A DNA stretch of 64,000 bases from Leptospira ilyithenensis (GCF_004771005.1 NZ_RQHV01000061.1:648075-712074), one strand, 5' to 3'; counted from the stretch's first letter, positions 53,840 to 63,787 are shown. The notes: a model not told the origin generated them from the letters alone. Made by a program: numbers and translations.

Positions 53840-53860
53840 TTTGCTTAAATAGTAAGCAAA
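53840..53860. promoter_or_regulatory. Dyad copy 3: TTTGCTTA-N5-TAAGCAAA (perfect arms)
   Basis: Perfect 8-base arms surround AATAG. It lies in the 274-base gap between the FG-GAP remnant and the MFS gene, about 180 bases upstream of the remnant. It shares motif and spacing with the two copies in the nirB/nas control region. The remainder of this gap (53661-53934) shows no gene. Confidence 0.45.
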
Positions 53861-53934
53861 GAAACCTTTAGATATTCGAATGCAATAAAATGTGTCAGGT
53901 GAATGACAACATAACAACCGAGAAGTTGCCTTTT

Positions 53935-55179
53935 TTAAAATTCCATTTGGACTTCCATAGATTTAGCCGCTTTCTTTTTGTTCACCAAAAGATTCACACG
54001 ACTCATGATGATAACCGTTATCAGGATAGCGAGACCAACAACATAACCCAAGTTTTCATAACCCTCAAGATAGCCGTTGGGAGTTTGTATTACAATCAAA
54101 CCGGCTGCAGTAGCAGCGACTCCACCTGACAACTGTTGTAATGAAGAACTGATTGCCATATAGGCACCCCGGTCCTTTATCTCAGGGACTGCAGAAGTCA
54201 ATGCATTTGCAGAAATCATTCTACCGGTAATGGACACAAACAAAAGGCAGTTAATAATGATTACAAACCATACAGGGCTGATTCCCATTCTTGTGTAATA
54301 GATAATGATACAAGTTGCAACAAGGGATGCGATTACAAACATCGGGTATTTTCCTATTGTGTCGCTCAATCTACCGATCAGAGGCCCCGCGATGATGGAA
54401 GTAATACCTGTGATCATATAAATCAAAGGAAGTTTTTCCAAAGGAATTCCCATATTATGAACCGTGAATGCGCTACCGAACGGCATCAGCATAAACCCGC
54501 CGGTAGCAAGCAAGGTGGTAGCCAAAAATCCGGGGAGATAACTCGGGTTACGCACGGTATTCAACAAATGCTTTAATGCTCGTTTTTCGCCCGCCCCTTC
54601 CAGATGCGAAGTGATCGGCTTTAAATAATACAATGCAACGAGGCCAACACTCACACTCACTCCTGCAATCATTAGAAAAGGAGCTTGCCATCCCCATATA
54701 TTTGAAATGTAAACTCCCAAGGGAAGTCCGAATACCTGGCTTGCCGCAAATGCAGTCATGACAAAGCCCATCACCCTTCCCCGCATTTCCAAAGGAAAAA
54801 GATCGGCAATGATTGCAAAACTAATTGATGCGATGACTCCCCCGAAAATACCCGTGATGATTCGGGCAATGAGCAAGGCTGTATAAGTAGGTGCAATCCC
54901 GCATAACACTGTCCCTAAGACAAATCCGGCGTAAAAGAACAGAAGCAACTTTTTCCTGTCAAAACGGTCGGCAAATCCTGCGGCAAGAATACCTGCTGCA
55001 CCGGCACTGAACGCATAAGCGGATACTACCATTCCGAATTGCGCAGTGGAAATCTTAAGCTGTTCCAGAACCTGAACACCTAGAGGTGAAAGGATCATAA
55101 AGTCCAAAACAATCGTAAATTGCAAAAAAGCCAAGAGGGCAATCACGAAAATTTGATATTTTGTAAATTTTGTATTCAT
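53935..55179 (-). CDS. MFS drug/metabolite exporter
   Basis: This 414-residue transporter has 12 hydrophobic segments. Motif A is GFADRFDRKKLLLFFYAG after TM2. LGVQVLEQLKISTAQFGMVVSAYAFSAG and RGRVMGFVMTAFAASQVFGL are typical of DHA1-type efflux proteins. It follows the FMN reductase gene by 18 bases and would be under the SoxR-type promoter upstream of that gene. It probably exports a redox-active or toxic compound. Confidence 0.88.
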   Translation of the reverse strand: MNTKFTKYQIFVIALLAFLQFTIVLDFMILSPLGVQVLEQLKISTAQFGMVVSAYAFSAGAAGILAAGFADRFDRKKLLLFFYAGFVLGTVLCGIAPTYTALLIARIITGIFGGVIASISFAIIADLFPLEMRGRVMGFVMTAFAASQVFGLPLGVYISNIWGWQAPFLMIAGVSVSVGLVALYYLKPITSHLEGAGEKRALKHLLNTVRNPSYLPGFLATTLLATGGFMLMPFGSAFTVHNMGIPLEKLPLIYMITGITSIIAGPLIGRLSDTIGKYPMFVIASLVATCIIIYYTRMGISPVWFVIIINCLLFVSITGRMISANALTSAVPEIKDRGAYMAISSSLQQLSGGVAATAAGLIVIQTPNGYLEGYENLGYVVGLAILITVIIMSRVNLLVNKKKAAKSMEVQMEF

Positions 55180-55197
55180 GTAATTTCCTTTGATATA

Positions 55198-55779
55198 TCA
55201 ATACTTAAGAACCGGATAGGGAATGCCCATTCGGGCGTTTCGAAAAGAGTTCCCCCACCAGTCCAGTTCACTTAACAATGATTTAGCGGCATTTTCCAAA
55301 TAGGTTTCTTTCTCAAGATCGGGGATTTGAATATCAGAAAAAGAAAAACTGATAGAATCCCTGATTGCAGCAACCCTCAGTTCAGAAAATAATATTCGTA
55401 GCTCTTCTATCGTCCTGGAATCATCTGATTTCCCGCCGTAAGAAACAAATCCCATCGGTTTGGAATTCCATTCGTCCTTTATGGAATCAATGGCAAGCTT
55501 TAAAAGTTCCGGATAACCATAATTAGGTTCTGGTGTGATTACTACAAACGCATCGGCAGAGGCAATCCTTTGTGCCAATGGCGCCGGCTCCCATTTTGAT
55601 TTCCCCTGCCCGGAAGGAAATGAAAAATCGAGTAAGTCGATCAGATCGAGCTTAAAACGGTGATCGGAACCGGCTTTGCTCATGAACCAACGAAGAGCTG
55701 CTTCTCCGAGACCCCCGGTCTTTTCTAGAACCACCCCTAGCCTCAGGGGAGAGTCGGTATTCACATATTTTAATAACAT
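55198..55779 (-). CDS. NADPH-dependent FMN reductase family protein
   Basis: This 193-residue flavodoxin-fold protein starts at MLLKYVNTDSPLRLGVVLEK, preferred over a TTG six codons upstream because of a good SD (GGGAG, 7 bases before). FVVITPEPNYGYPELLKLAIDSIKDEW and GFVSYGGKS are the FMN-site motifs of NAD(P)H-dependent FMN reductases and azo/quinone reductases. It sits downstream of a MerR/SoxR-type promoter, with the MFS gene next. Confidence 0.85.
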   Translation of the reverse strand: MLLKYVNTDSPLRLGVVLEKTGGLGEAALRWFMSKAGSDHRFKLDLIDLLDFSFPSGQGKSKWEPAPLAQRIASADAFVVITPEPNYGYPELLKLAIDSIKDEWNSKPMGFVSYGGKSDDSRTIEELRILFSELRVAAIRDSISFSFSDIQIPDLEKETYLENAAKSLLSELDWWGNSFRNARMGIPYPVLKY

Positions 55780-55812
55780 CAAATCGCTCCCGAACAATAT
55801 TTTGTTTCAAAT

Positions 55813-55843
55813 ATTCTACAACTTAAAGTCCACTTGAAGTAAA
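55813..55843 (-). promoter_or_regulatory. SoxR/MerR-type promoter of the FMN reductase-MFS operon
   Basis: On the minus strand TTTACT (-35) and TAGAAT (-10) are separated by 19 bases, the overlong spacer typical of MerR-family targets. The spacer holds the imperfect dyad ACTTaAAGTccACTTgAAGT (55821-55840), close to the known SoxR box core AAGT-NN-ACTT. The predicted start is near 55806. Confidence 0.8.
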
Positions 55844-55909
55844 GCCCTCAATTTGTTTTTTTTACAAAAATTTTCAAAAAAATTTCGGTAGTTTAAAACA
55901 ATTTCCAAA

Positions 55910-55930
55910 AGTTAAAGTTAAAGTTAACTT
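55910..55930. promoter_or_regulatory. Tandem AGTTAA hexamers and AAGTTAACTT palindrome upstream of soxR-like gene
   Basis: Three AGTTAA hexamers in tandem end in the perfect palindrome AAGTTAACTT (55921-55930), which is identical to the centre of the classical SoxR operator. TTGACA begins where the palindrome ends. It lies 33 bases before the SoxR-like start and may serve autoregulation. Confidence 0.5.
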
Positions 55931-55963
55931 GACATTATATTTTTAAAATTTTTCCCTTCGGAC

Positions 55964-56407
55964 ATGGAAGAATTTCTTACGATCGGACAGGTTTCCAAAC
56001 GAAGCGGAGTGGCTTCATCAGCATTGCGCTTCTATGAAGAAAGGGGGCTCATCACTTCCCTACGGGCCGGTTCCGGTCATAGAAATTATCCAAGGCACGT
56101 ACTCCGCCGCATCGCATTTATCGTATTTGCTCAAAAGGTAGGTTTGTCTCTGGATGAAATTGCGGATGAAGTCGCAAAATTACCAATTGATCACACTCCG
56201 AGCGGACAAGACTGGTCCAAATTATCCAGAACATGGACAGCCAGAATCGAAGAGAAAATCTCGGAGCTGGAGAGACTAAAACGAGGACTTTCCCAATGCA
56301 TCGGTTGCGGTTGTCTTTCTTTATTCCATTGCAAGCTGGCAAACCCCGGAGACCGTATGGGACGTTTGGGACCGGGTCCATCCCGTTGGGTGGGAAAAAA
56401 AAGATAA
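55964..56407 (+). CDS. soxR: SoxR-like MerR-family redox sensor
   Basis: This 147-residue protein has an N-terminal winged HTH (LTIGQVSKRSGVASSALRFY, EERGLITSLRAGSGHRNYPR), a dimerisation helix (about 80-112) and the SoxR [2Fe-2S] motif CIGCGCLSLFHC (Cys-x2-Cys-x-Cys-x5-Cys, about 119-130). These are the hallmarks of SoxR, which senses redox-cycling drugs. It is divergent from the FMN reductase-MFS operon, and SoxR-type sites lie in the gap. The target set is typical of non-enteric SoxR. Confidence 0.92.
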   Translation: MEEFLTIGQVSKRSGVASSALRFYEERGLITSLRAGSGHRNYPRHVLRRIAFIVFAQKVGLSLDEIADEVAKLPIDHTPSGQDWSKLSRTWTARIEEKISELERLKRGLSQCIGCGCLSLFHCKLANPGDRMGRLGPGPSRWVGKKR

Positions 56408-56462
56408 AGTGTGTTTATTAACAATTGTTAATAAACAACATTAAACAATGTCAGGTTTGTTT

Positions 56463-57380
56463 TTAATTCAATGATTGTTTGAATTCAATCGGGGTCAGTT
56501 TGGTTTTTCGTTTGAATATTTTATTGAAGGATTGCGGATGTTCAAAGCCCAGTTGATAAGCAACTTTTGCTACGGATAAATTGCCAGTAGATAGTATTTC
56601 TTTTGCCTTTTCAATCATTTTATTATGTATGTGCAGTTGTGCGTTCTGTCCTGTTAAAGAACGGAGCATATCACTCAAATATCTTGGGGATAGATCGAGT
56701 TGTTTTGCGATATATCGAACATTGGGCATGCCCTTCGCCAATGCAGTTCCATCATTAAAATAATCATCTAATAGACTTTCCAACTTTTCCAGTAAATCAT
56801 TACCTGCTGATTTCCGGGTGATAAACTGTCTTTTATAAAAACGATTACTATAATTCAAGAGTACTTCAATATGCGAAATGATCAGATCTTGACTGAATTC
56901 GTCTATTGTTGCGGTTAATTCCTGTCCAATATTTTCAAAAACAGAAACTATAGTTTGTTTTTCTTTTTCGGAAAGATGCAAAGCTTCATTGACTGAGTAA
57001 GAAAAAAAACCGTAGTTTTTAATATTCTTTCCCAATGTATGACTTCTTATGAAATCAGGATGAAAAAGCAACGTATAACCCGCATAATCCTTATCTTCTT
57101 CGGCGCCTGAAATCAACTGATTGGGAGAAACGAAAGACATTCCTCCTTCATCAAAATCATAATAGCTTTGACCGTATTTTATTTTGCCATGTAGTTTTTT
57201 CTTATAGGATATTTTATAGAAATTAAGAATCAAGGAAGTCGGTAACTTTTCCGACGGTGTCTTTATCATAGAGTAATCGACCAAGCTTACCATCGGGTGT
57301 AACGGTTTTGGTAAGCCCAATGCCTCATGCAACTCGGATACGGAATTGAAAATGCCGGGTCGATTCGTTTCTTTTTTCAT
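56463..57380 (-). CDS. AraC-family regulator, Bacteroidetes-like
   Basis: This 305-residue protein has an N-terminal sensory region with a cupin-like stretch (GGMSFVSPNQLIS) and a C-terminal double HTH (NVRYIAKQLDLSPRYLSDML, then SVAKVAYQLGFEHPQSFNKI). Wording and size resemble AraC proteins of Bacteroidetes placed next to SDR genes. It lies 39 bases downstream of the SDR gene, on the same strand. The effector is unknown. Confidence 0.88.
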   Translation of the reverse strand: MKKETNRPGIFNSVSELHEALGLPKPLHPMVSLVDYSMIKTPSEKLPTSLILNFYKISYKKKLHGKIKYGQSYYDFDEGGMSFVSPNQLISGAEEDKDYAGYTLLFHPDFIRSHTLGKNIKNYGFFSYSVNEALHLSEKEKQTIVSVFENIGQELTATIDEFSQDLIISHIEVLLNYSNRFYKRQFITRKSAGNDLLEKLESLLDDYFNDGTALAKGMPNVRYIAKQLDLSPRYLSDMLRSLTGQNAQLHIHNKMIEKAKEILSTGNLSVAKVAYQLGFEHPQSFNKIFKRKTKLTPIEFKQSLN

Positions 57381-57419
57381 ATCTGCTAATTTACAAAAAA
57401 TCCAAAATAAATGTTATTT

Positions 57420-58250
57420 TCAACTAACAAGATTATTATGATCCTTCGCTTCCCGCGCAAACATTTTTGCAAGTCGCCTTCTGTATACTTCCGAACCTTC
57501 TTTCAATCTGGCTTCATTGATTCGGACAGCATCATCTCCCGCAAAATAGCGCAATTGGTCTTTACCGTCCGTCGCAGCTTCATAAACGACTTCGGCGATC
57601 TTCTCAGCTTCTGTAAATTCCATTAATGTTCCGTCTGCAAACAATACGCTCATTTTATTCATCAAACTTTCATATTCCTTGTCTATCGCCACCTGCATTA
57701 CATTCATATAATTGCTTTTAATACCTCCCGGCGCTACCGTTTTGATGCCTATATTGAATTGTGCCAAATCATATGAAATGCTTTCACTCCATCCTTCCAA
57801 GGCCCATTTTGTAGCATTATAAACGGACGAAAGCGGATTGGAAGAAAAACCACATACGGAGGTAGTTGTAATAAACAAACCGTTCCCTTTCCGTTTGAAA
57901 TAAGGAATAAAAGCTTTGGTTACCCTTAGTACACCCGTTAGGTTCGTATCAATCTGCGCGTTGATTTGATCGTCGGTGCATGATTCCAAAGCACCTATCA
58001 ATCCGTATCCTGCATTATTGAATACTACATCGACTTCTCCGAACTCAGTCGCCTTACGCATAGTAGCATTGATGAGTTTGGAATCGGTAACATCCAGAGG
58101 CAACAGGATAACATTTTCCAACTGTGAAAGTTCCGTTTCCTTTTCAGGTGTACGCATAGTGGCGATGACTCTCCAGCCATTCTTTTGAAATAATTTTGCG
58201 GTGGCCTTGCCTAAACCCGCTGACGCGCCTGTGATAAAAATTGTTTTCAT
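57420..58250 (-). CDS. Short-chain dehydrogenase/reductase
   Basis: This 276-residue classical SDR starts at MKTIFITGASAGLGKATAKL, 12 codons inside a longer frame, since this begins the Rossmann fold. NAD(P) motif GASAGLG, NNAGYG, catalytic Ser near TTTSVCGFSS and YNATK (Tyr-x3-Lys) are present. The substrate is unknown. Codon and residue style match the AraC gene next to it, and both may have come in together. Confidence 0.9.
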   Translation of the reverse strand: MKTIFITGASAGLGKATAKLFQKNGWRVIATMRTPEKETELSQLENVILLPLDVTDSKLINATMRKATEFGEVDVVFNNAGYGLIGALESCTDDQINAQIDTNLTGVLRVTKAFIPYFKRKGNGLFITTTSVCGFSSNPLSSVYNATKWALEGWSESISYDLAQFNIGIKTVAPGGIKSNYMNVMQVAIDKEYESLMNKMSVLFADGTLMEFTEAEKIAEVVYEAATDGKDQLRYFAGDDAVRINEARLKEGSEVYRRRLAKMFAREAKDHNNLVS

Positions 58251-58377
58251 GTTGTAATTCTGTTTTAAGCGGATTGCAAAAGTCAATCTTTAGAAAAAAA
58301 AGAGTGTAGCCGAATCGGTTTGTATTGTAGCCAAAATGCGGGTACATGGGCGAACCCCCGAAACTTTGTTCTGTTAT

Positions 58378-58494
58378 ATGAAATATATCACGCGTTTAAA
58401 AAATGGAAGAATCTTTTATTACAAAGTAAAACAAGAATCAGAAGACATACAGATCGGCGACTTCCGTAGTAATCTTCCAAGATATATTAGATAA
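58378..58494 (+). CDS. Possible small ORF in SDR/TMEM220 gap
   Basis: A 38-codon ATG frame reads MKYITRLKNGRIFYYKVKQE, then SEDIQIGDFRSNLPRYIR. It has a protein-like composition but no clear ribosome site or homologue. It is the only candidate in the 287-base gap 58251-58537 and may be a remnant. Confidence 0.2.
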   Translation: MKYITRLKNGRIFYYKVKQESEDIQIGDFRSNLPRYIR

Positions 58495-58537
58495 TGAGTA
58501 TATTGATAAATATTAAAATAAAAAACGCCGAAAGCTT

Positions 58538-58927
58538 TTAAGATTTTTTTCTTTTCTCCCATATATTCTTATAATAAAGTAAAAACAAATCCGATCCAAG
58601 CACGATCAATGCCCCGAAAAACTCCCGAATCTCTTCTATATAAGGTTTATCTTTAGACATTGGTGTACTCAACATATTTTCTGTTCCTTCCTGATACCAG
58701 TGGAGCGCGCCATCGGAAAGGATTAAAAGCTGCAATAGCACGGCACCTAATGAAATATAAACGAGAGGCGGGAAAAACTTGCCGGCAACGGCAAGACTGC
58801 ACAACACGGCAGCTAACCCATAGATAAAAATCCAATGAATCGGATCAGGATCATTGTATTGCAGGGCAGCCGATGTAAAGAATAGAAGAGCGAAAACAAC
58901 ATTAATGATTTTATATAAAATGCTCAT
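58538..58927 (-). CDS. TMEM220-like small membrane protein
   Basis: This 129-residue protein starts at MSILYKIINVVFALLFFTSA, chosen over a start 12 codons upstream because it begins the first TM. It has four hydrophobic segments and the motif ALQYNDPDPIHW characteristic of the TMEM220 family of unknown function. It is separate from its neighbours by 70-290 bases and may have its own promoter. Confidence 0.75.
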   Translation of the reverse strand: MSILYKIINVVFALLFFTSAALQYNDPDPIHWIFIYGLAAVLCSLAVAGKFFPPLVYISLGAVLLQLLILSDGALHWYQEGTENMLSTPMSKDKPYIEEIREFFGALIVLGSDLFLLYYKNIWEKRKKS

Positions 58928-59035
58928 TATGCTATTTCTGATTTGGCTTCCATTCCAAGGCAATCTTAAAATCTTTTTATAAATGCGATGAAAAAAATCT
59001 CAGACTTGGAATTCTTAAATATTTTGTAAGTTTCT

Positions 59036-59614
59036 TTAAGAATTCGGCTTATTTATGCCAAGATTTTCACGAACGTAATTTTCAGGCGATTCTATAACCT
59101 TTGAAATAAATGTTGCAAGACTTTTTACGGAAATAACAGACCCCTTCTCCGGTTCACCTTTGCGAGTCGTTTCAAAATCGACTTCCTCCGTATTCGTAAA
59201 CCAGGTCGGCCTCAAAATAGTATATTCAACATTAGACGCTTCTATCACATCGGCAGCCTTTCTATACGTTTTTAAAACAGGCTTTAAAGGAAGGTCGTAG
59301 ATTCCTATCGAACTGATAAAGATAATCTTTTTAACTCCGGTCTCTTCCATGGCTCTCACTATGTTTTTTGCCATTGCCTCGAGATCACCGCTAAGATTCG
59401 CATAAACAATATCCTTTCCCGATATGGCATCTTTCAGTTTCTTAAAATCCAAAACGTCGCCTTCGAGGACATGAGACTTGGAAATATCTTTATTTGCCAA
59501 CCGTTTGGCACTACGCAAAAACAGGGTCAAGTCGACGTCATTCTTTTTAATTAGAATATCAATGACATGTTTTGCGATATTACCACTTGCACCGAGAATG
59601 ATTACCTTTTTCAC
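59036..59614 (-). CDS. NAD(P)-binding atypical SDR (NmrA/YwnB-like)
   Basis: This 192-residue protein has N-terminal Rossmann motif VIILGASGNIAKHVIDIL, GDVLDFKKLKDAISGKDIVY, FISSIGIYDLP and YTILRPTWFTN. It is an atypical SDR without the YxxxK dyad, as in NAD(P)H-binding NmrA-like sensors and epimerase relatives. Function unknown. It lies 51 bases downstream of the F420-type NADP oxidoreductase gene on the same strand. Confidence 0.85.
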   Translation of the reverse strand: MKKVIILGASGNIAKHVIDILIKKNDVDLTLFLRSAKRLANKDISKSHVLEGDVLDFKKLKDAISGKDIVYANLSGDLEAMAKNIVRAMEETGVKKIIFISSIGIYDLPLKPVLKTYRKAADVIEASNVEYTILRPTWFTNTEEVDFETTRKGEPEKGSVISVKSLATFISKVIESPENYVRENLGINKPNS

Positions 59615-59665
59615 GTTTTGGTTTTCCCAATCTATTCAGTCTAACGTTTGTTATTTAAAAATTTT

Positions 59666-60466
59666 CTACTTTCCATCGGATAGACCAAGCAAACGACGAA
59701 GCTCGGGAGCAGTCGTATTCGCTCGAAAACCCGGCCCACCTCGTTGAAAACTAGTAGCAGACTCTAAATTTCCCACAACTACAGGCTCGCTTCCGACATC
59801 TCTTACCAATTGCGCGGCGATCCGAACAGCTTCCGTATCATTTCCTGCCAAAGGAATACCCAGTTTGGCAGTTTGCCGTTTGGAAGAAGCCTCAATGGCG
59901 GTCGCATCAACTGCACTAAACGCCCTTACAAGGCGAGTTCCTGCTAAATATTTAACGGAAGTTTGAGCAACGCCTTTAGTGTTTGCCTCACGAGTCAGAG
60001 CGTTTTCGTTTCCGCCAGAGGGATTACAAGCATCCAGAACGATCTTACCGTATAACACGTCTTTAAGTGCTTTACCTAGCTCCGGAAGTGCATCATAAGG
60101 TACAGCAAAAACAAGAACTGTTCCGAATTCCGCCGCCTGGCGTGGATTACCAGCAAACGCGCGTGCACCTAGTTCGCGCACCATAGAAAGGTGATTCTCC
60201 GGATGGCGGGAAGAAAACATCACCTCATGGCCTGCCTGAACCAAAAGCCTGCCGACAGTTCCGCCCAACCACCCTGCACCGATAATTCCAATGCGAAGAG
60301 GTTTTGTGGTTTTTATTTCAGTTTGCGCAGATACATTGTTTGTTGGTGATGATACCATCAGCAACAAAGAGGTTACTATAGATAATGTTGAAACAAAATA
60401 AAATCGACGCCTGTCCATCTTGGATCCGGATTTTCTTTTTTCATAATTATTCATTGAGCTATTCAT
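59666..60466 (-). CDS. Exported F420-type NADP oxidoreductase-like protein
   Basis: This protein of about 266 residues starts at MNSSMNNYEKRKSG, chosen because AAAGGAGA lies four bases upstream. It has a signal-like segment after MDRRRFYFVSTLSIVTSLLL (RR-containing, ending VSAQ), so export by Tat is possible. The NADP-binding fold follows: LRIGIIGAGWLGGTVGRLLV, FSSRHPEN, VLVFAVPYDALPEL, DACNPSGG. These match coenzyme-F420-dependent NADP oxidoreductase-like proteins. A periplasmic nucleotide-binding enzyme is unusual. It is 22 bases downstream of the aldo-keto reductase gene. Confidence 0.85.
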   Translation of the reverse strand: MNSSMNNYEKRKSGSKMDRRRFYFVSTLSIVTSLLLMVSSPTNNVSAQTEIKTTKPLRIGIIGAGWLGGTVGRLLVQAGHEVMFSSRHPENHLSMVRELGARAFAGNPRQAAEFGTVLVFAVPYDALPELGKALKDVLYGKIVLDACNPSGGNENALTREANTKGVAQTSVKYLAGTRLVRAFSAVDATAIEASSKRQTAKLGIPLAGNDTEAVRIAAQLVRDVGSEPVVVGNLESATSFQRGGPGFRANTTAPELRRLLGLSDGK

Positions 60467-60488
60467 ACAATCTCCTTTCATCAGCATC

Positions 60489-61502
<1,014 letters not shown>

Positions 61503-61517
61503 TTACAAAGTGGTGAT

Positions 61518-62576
61518 TTATCCGTTCTTCAAAGAAGCGATATCGATTACGAAACGATACTTTACATCGCTTTTAAGCATTCGTTCGTATGCATCATTAA
61601 TATTCTGAATGGGGATCACTTCGACATCGGAAGTAATTCCGTGTTTGCCGCAAAAATCCAACATCTCTTGCGTTTCTGCAATTCCTCCAATGACAGAGCC
61701 CGCTACAGATTTACGCGCCAAGATCAAAGGCACAGTATTCAATACTGGCTCGAGTCCTCCCAGGTAACCAACTAACACCAATGTTCCGTCGAGAGAAAGC
61801 GTCGGAAGATACGGGTTCAAATCATGAATGCTCGGGACAGTATCGATGATTAAATCAAACTGATTTGCCACGCCGGACATTTGTTCGGCGTTAGTTGAAA
61901 GAACGATTTTATCTGCACCCAACCGTTTAGCATCTGCTTCCTTTCCGGGTGTGCGTGTGAACAAAGTTACATCTGCACCCAATGCCTTGGCAAATTTGAT
62001 AGCCATATGACCCAGACCGCCTAGACCAATCACAGCAACCTTACTACTTTTGCGAACTTTCCAGTGGACCAAAGGAGACCATGTGGTAATACCTGCGCAT
62101 AATAAAGGGGCCGCCCCTTTCAGATCGAGACCATCCGGAATTTTCACAACGAACGCATCGGAAACTATGATTTTCTCGGAATAACCGCCTTGGGTAGACA
62201 TACCATCGTGGCGATCCACCGCATTATAAGTGTATGTTGGTAATTGTTCGCAATACTGTTCGAGTCCTCGCTTGCACGCGGAACAATGCCTGCAAGAATC
62301 AACCATGCAACCCACACCGACTCGGTCGCCGGCTTTGAAGCGAGTTACTTTTGAACCGACACTTAAAACGCGACCGATGATTTCATGGCCGGGAACCATC
62401 GGATAAACACTGCCACCCCAATCATTACGAGCTTGGTGCAAATCGGAATGACATACCCCGCAATAAAGAATCTCGATTTCCACATCATCCGTGCGAGTCG
62501 CCCGACGATCAAATTGATAGGGTGCCAAAGGCACAGTAGGTGATTTTGCCGCATAACCAAGTACTTTTATTGTCAT
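61518..62576 (-). CDS. Zinc-dependent NAD(P) alcohol dehydrogenase (YahK/CAD-type)
   Basis: This 352-residue MDR enzyme has catalytic zinc motif CGVCHSDLHQARNDWG and GHEIIGRV, a structural zinc loop CRHCSACKRGLEQYC, and the Rossmann motif VIGLGGLGHMAIKFAKALGA followed by LFTRTPGKEADAK. It resembles aldehyde reductases of the YahK and cinnamyl-alcohol dehydrogenase type. It is the first gene of the run and divergent from the AraC gene at 62770, its probable regulator. Confidence 0.93.
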   Translation of the reverse strand: MTIKVLGYAAKSPTVPLAPYQFDRRATRTDDVEIEILYCGVCHSDLHQARNDWGGSVYPMVPGHEIIGRVLSVGSKVTRFKAGDRVGVGCMVDSCRHCSACKRGLEQYCEQLPTYTYNAVDRHDGMSTQGGYSEKIIVSDAFVVKIPDGLDLKGAAPLLCAGITTWSPLVHWKVRKSSKVAVIGLGGLGHMAIKFAKALGADVTLFTRTPGKEADAKRLGADKIVLSTNAEQMSGVANQFDLIIDTVPSIHDLNPYLPTLSLDGTLVLVGYLGGLEPVLNTVPLILARKSVAGSVIGGIAETQEMLDFCGKHGITSDVEVIPIQNINDAYERMLKSDVKYRFVIDIASLKNG

Positions 62577-62769
62577 CTTTTATTTCTCCAAATCTGCAAA
62601 AGCAGCCGAATTGTTCATAGCCGATCTTGTCAGATGTATTTACAATAATCTCTTCATTCGTGTTTATCAATATCCGATTCTATTTATTCTTGCCTATTTC
62701 TACGATTTATAAGAAAAATATGCATACTTTCAAACAGGTAGGGGAATTTTCGGAGAAAAGGAGAACTAT

Positions 62770-63714
62770 ATGCCAGAAATGATCAGCGAAACGAAAAGGT
62801 GGAAGCTAGTGGAACTCTTGGAGCGCCTTGTCCCGGAGGAACGTATTGTTCCTTTCACATCGAAGGGAGTGAAATTATTTCGTATCAATCATTCATCCCC
62901 CCGAACACAAAAAGCTTACGAAGCTGGCATCCTCATCCTGGCCCAAGGGAAAAAGAGAATCTTTTTAGGAGACGAGATCTATACCTATGATCCGTTGAAT
63001 TATCTTGTACTTTCCGTACCACTGCCAATCGAATGCGAAACGATAGTAACGAGTCCTGAAGAACCGATTCTTGGACTGTATATCTCAGTTGATCCGTCTT
63101 CTGTGGGTGAAATTCTACTCGAGATGGATGATTCCCATTCTCACGAAGAATCCCTTTTTAAGGGTATATATTCCGCTCCTCTTACTGAAGAGCTCACCGA
63201 TATTACGATACGACTATTGGAAGCAATTTCCTCTTCCAGAGATGAACGTATCCTCGGTCCTATGATTGTGAGAGAGATCATCTATCGGGTGTTATGCACG
63301 AAACAGGGAAGAGCCCTCCAAGCCCTCGCCTATCGTAACAGACGTTTCTTTAAAATTTCACGCGCACTCAATCGGATTCATGAATCTTTCAATGATCCGC
63401 TGGATGTAAAGTCACTTGCAGCGGATGCGGGAATGAGCGTGTCTACATTCCATGCAAGCTTTAAGTCGGTAACAAACGTATCACCAATCCAATATATCAA
63501 GAATGTAAGACTCCACAAGGCACGTATACTCATGACCCAAGAAGGAATTAATACCTATAATGCGGCATTGCGGGTAGGCTACGAAAGCCCTTCACAATTC
63601 AATCGGGAGTATAAACGTTTTTTCGGAGTCACTCCCGGAAAAGATACGATCAGCCAGGAAGCTATTCCTAAAAAGAACGTAAACTCCGAAATACCATCCA
63701 TTATGAGTGTTTGA
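62770..63714 (+). CDS. AraC-family regulator with cupin-type N-terminal domain
   Basis: This 314-residue protein has an N-terminal AraC_N domain (about 20-170, with AYEAGILILAQGKKRIFLGD and YLVLSVPLPIECE). The C-terminal HTH pair is DVKSLAADAGMSVSTFHASF and NAALRVGYESPSQFNREYKR. This subfamily usually sits beside, and activates, alcohol dehydrogenase and aldo-keto reductase genes, as it does here in divergent orientation. The inducer is probably a reactive aldehyde. Confidence 0.9.
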   Translation: MPEMISETKRWKLVELLERLVPEERIVPFTSKGVKLFRINHSSPRTQKAYEAGILILAQGKKRIFLGDEIYTYDPLNYLVLSVPLPIECETIVTSPEEPILGLYISVDPSSVGEILLEMDDSHSHEESLFKGIYSAPLTEELTDITIRLLEAISSSRDERILGPMIVREIIYRVLCTKQGRALQALAYRNRRFFKISRALNRIHESFNDPLDVKSLAADAGMSVSTFHASFKSVTNVSPIQYIKNVRLHKARILMTQEGINTYNAALRVGYESPSQFNREYKRFFGVTPGKDTISQEAIPKKNVNSEIPSIMSV

Positions 63715-63787
63715 AATATTGGTCTGAAAATTCTTTGGTCGAACCACCTAAACGTTGTCAGGCTGCTCTTGGCTCCGCGTTCGCTTC

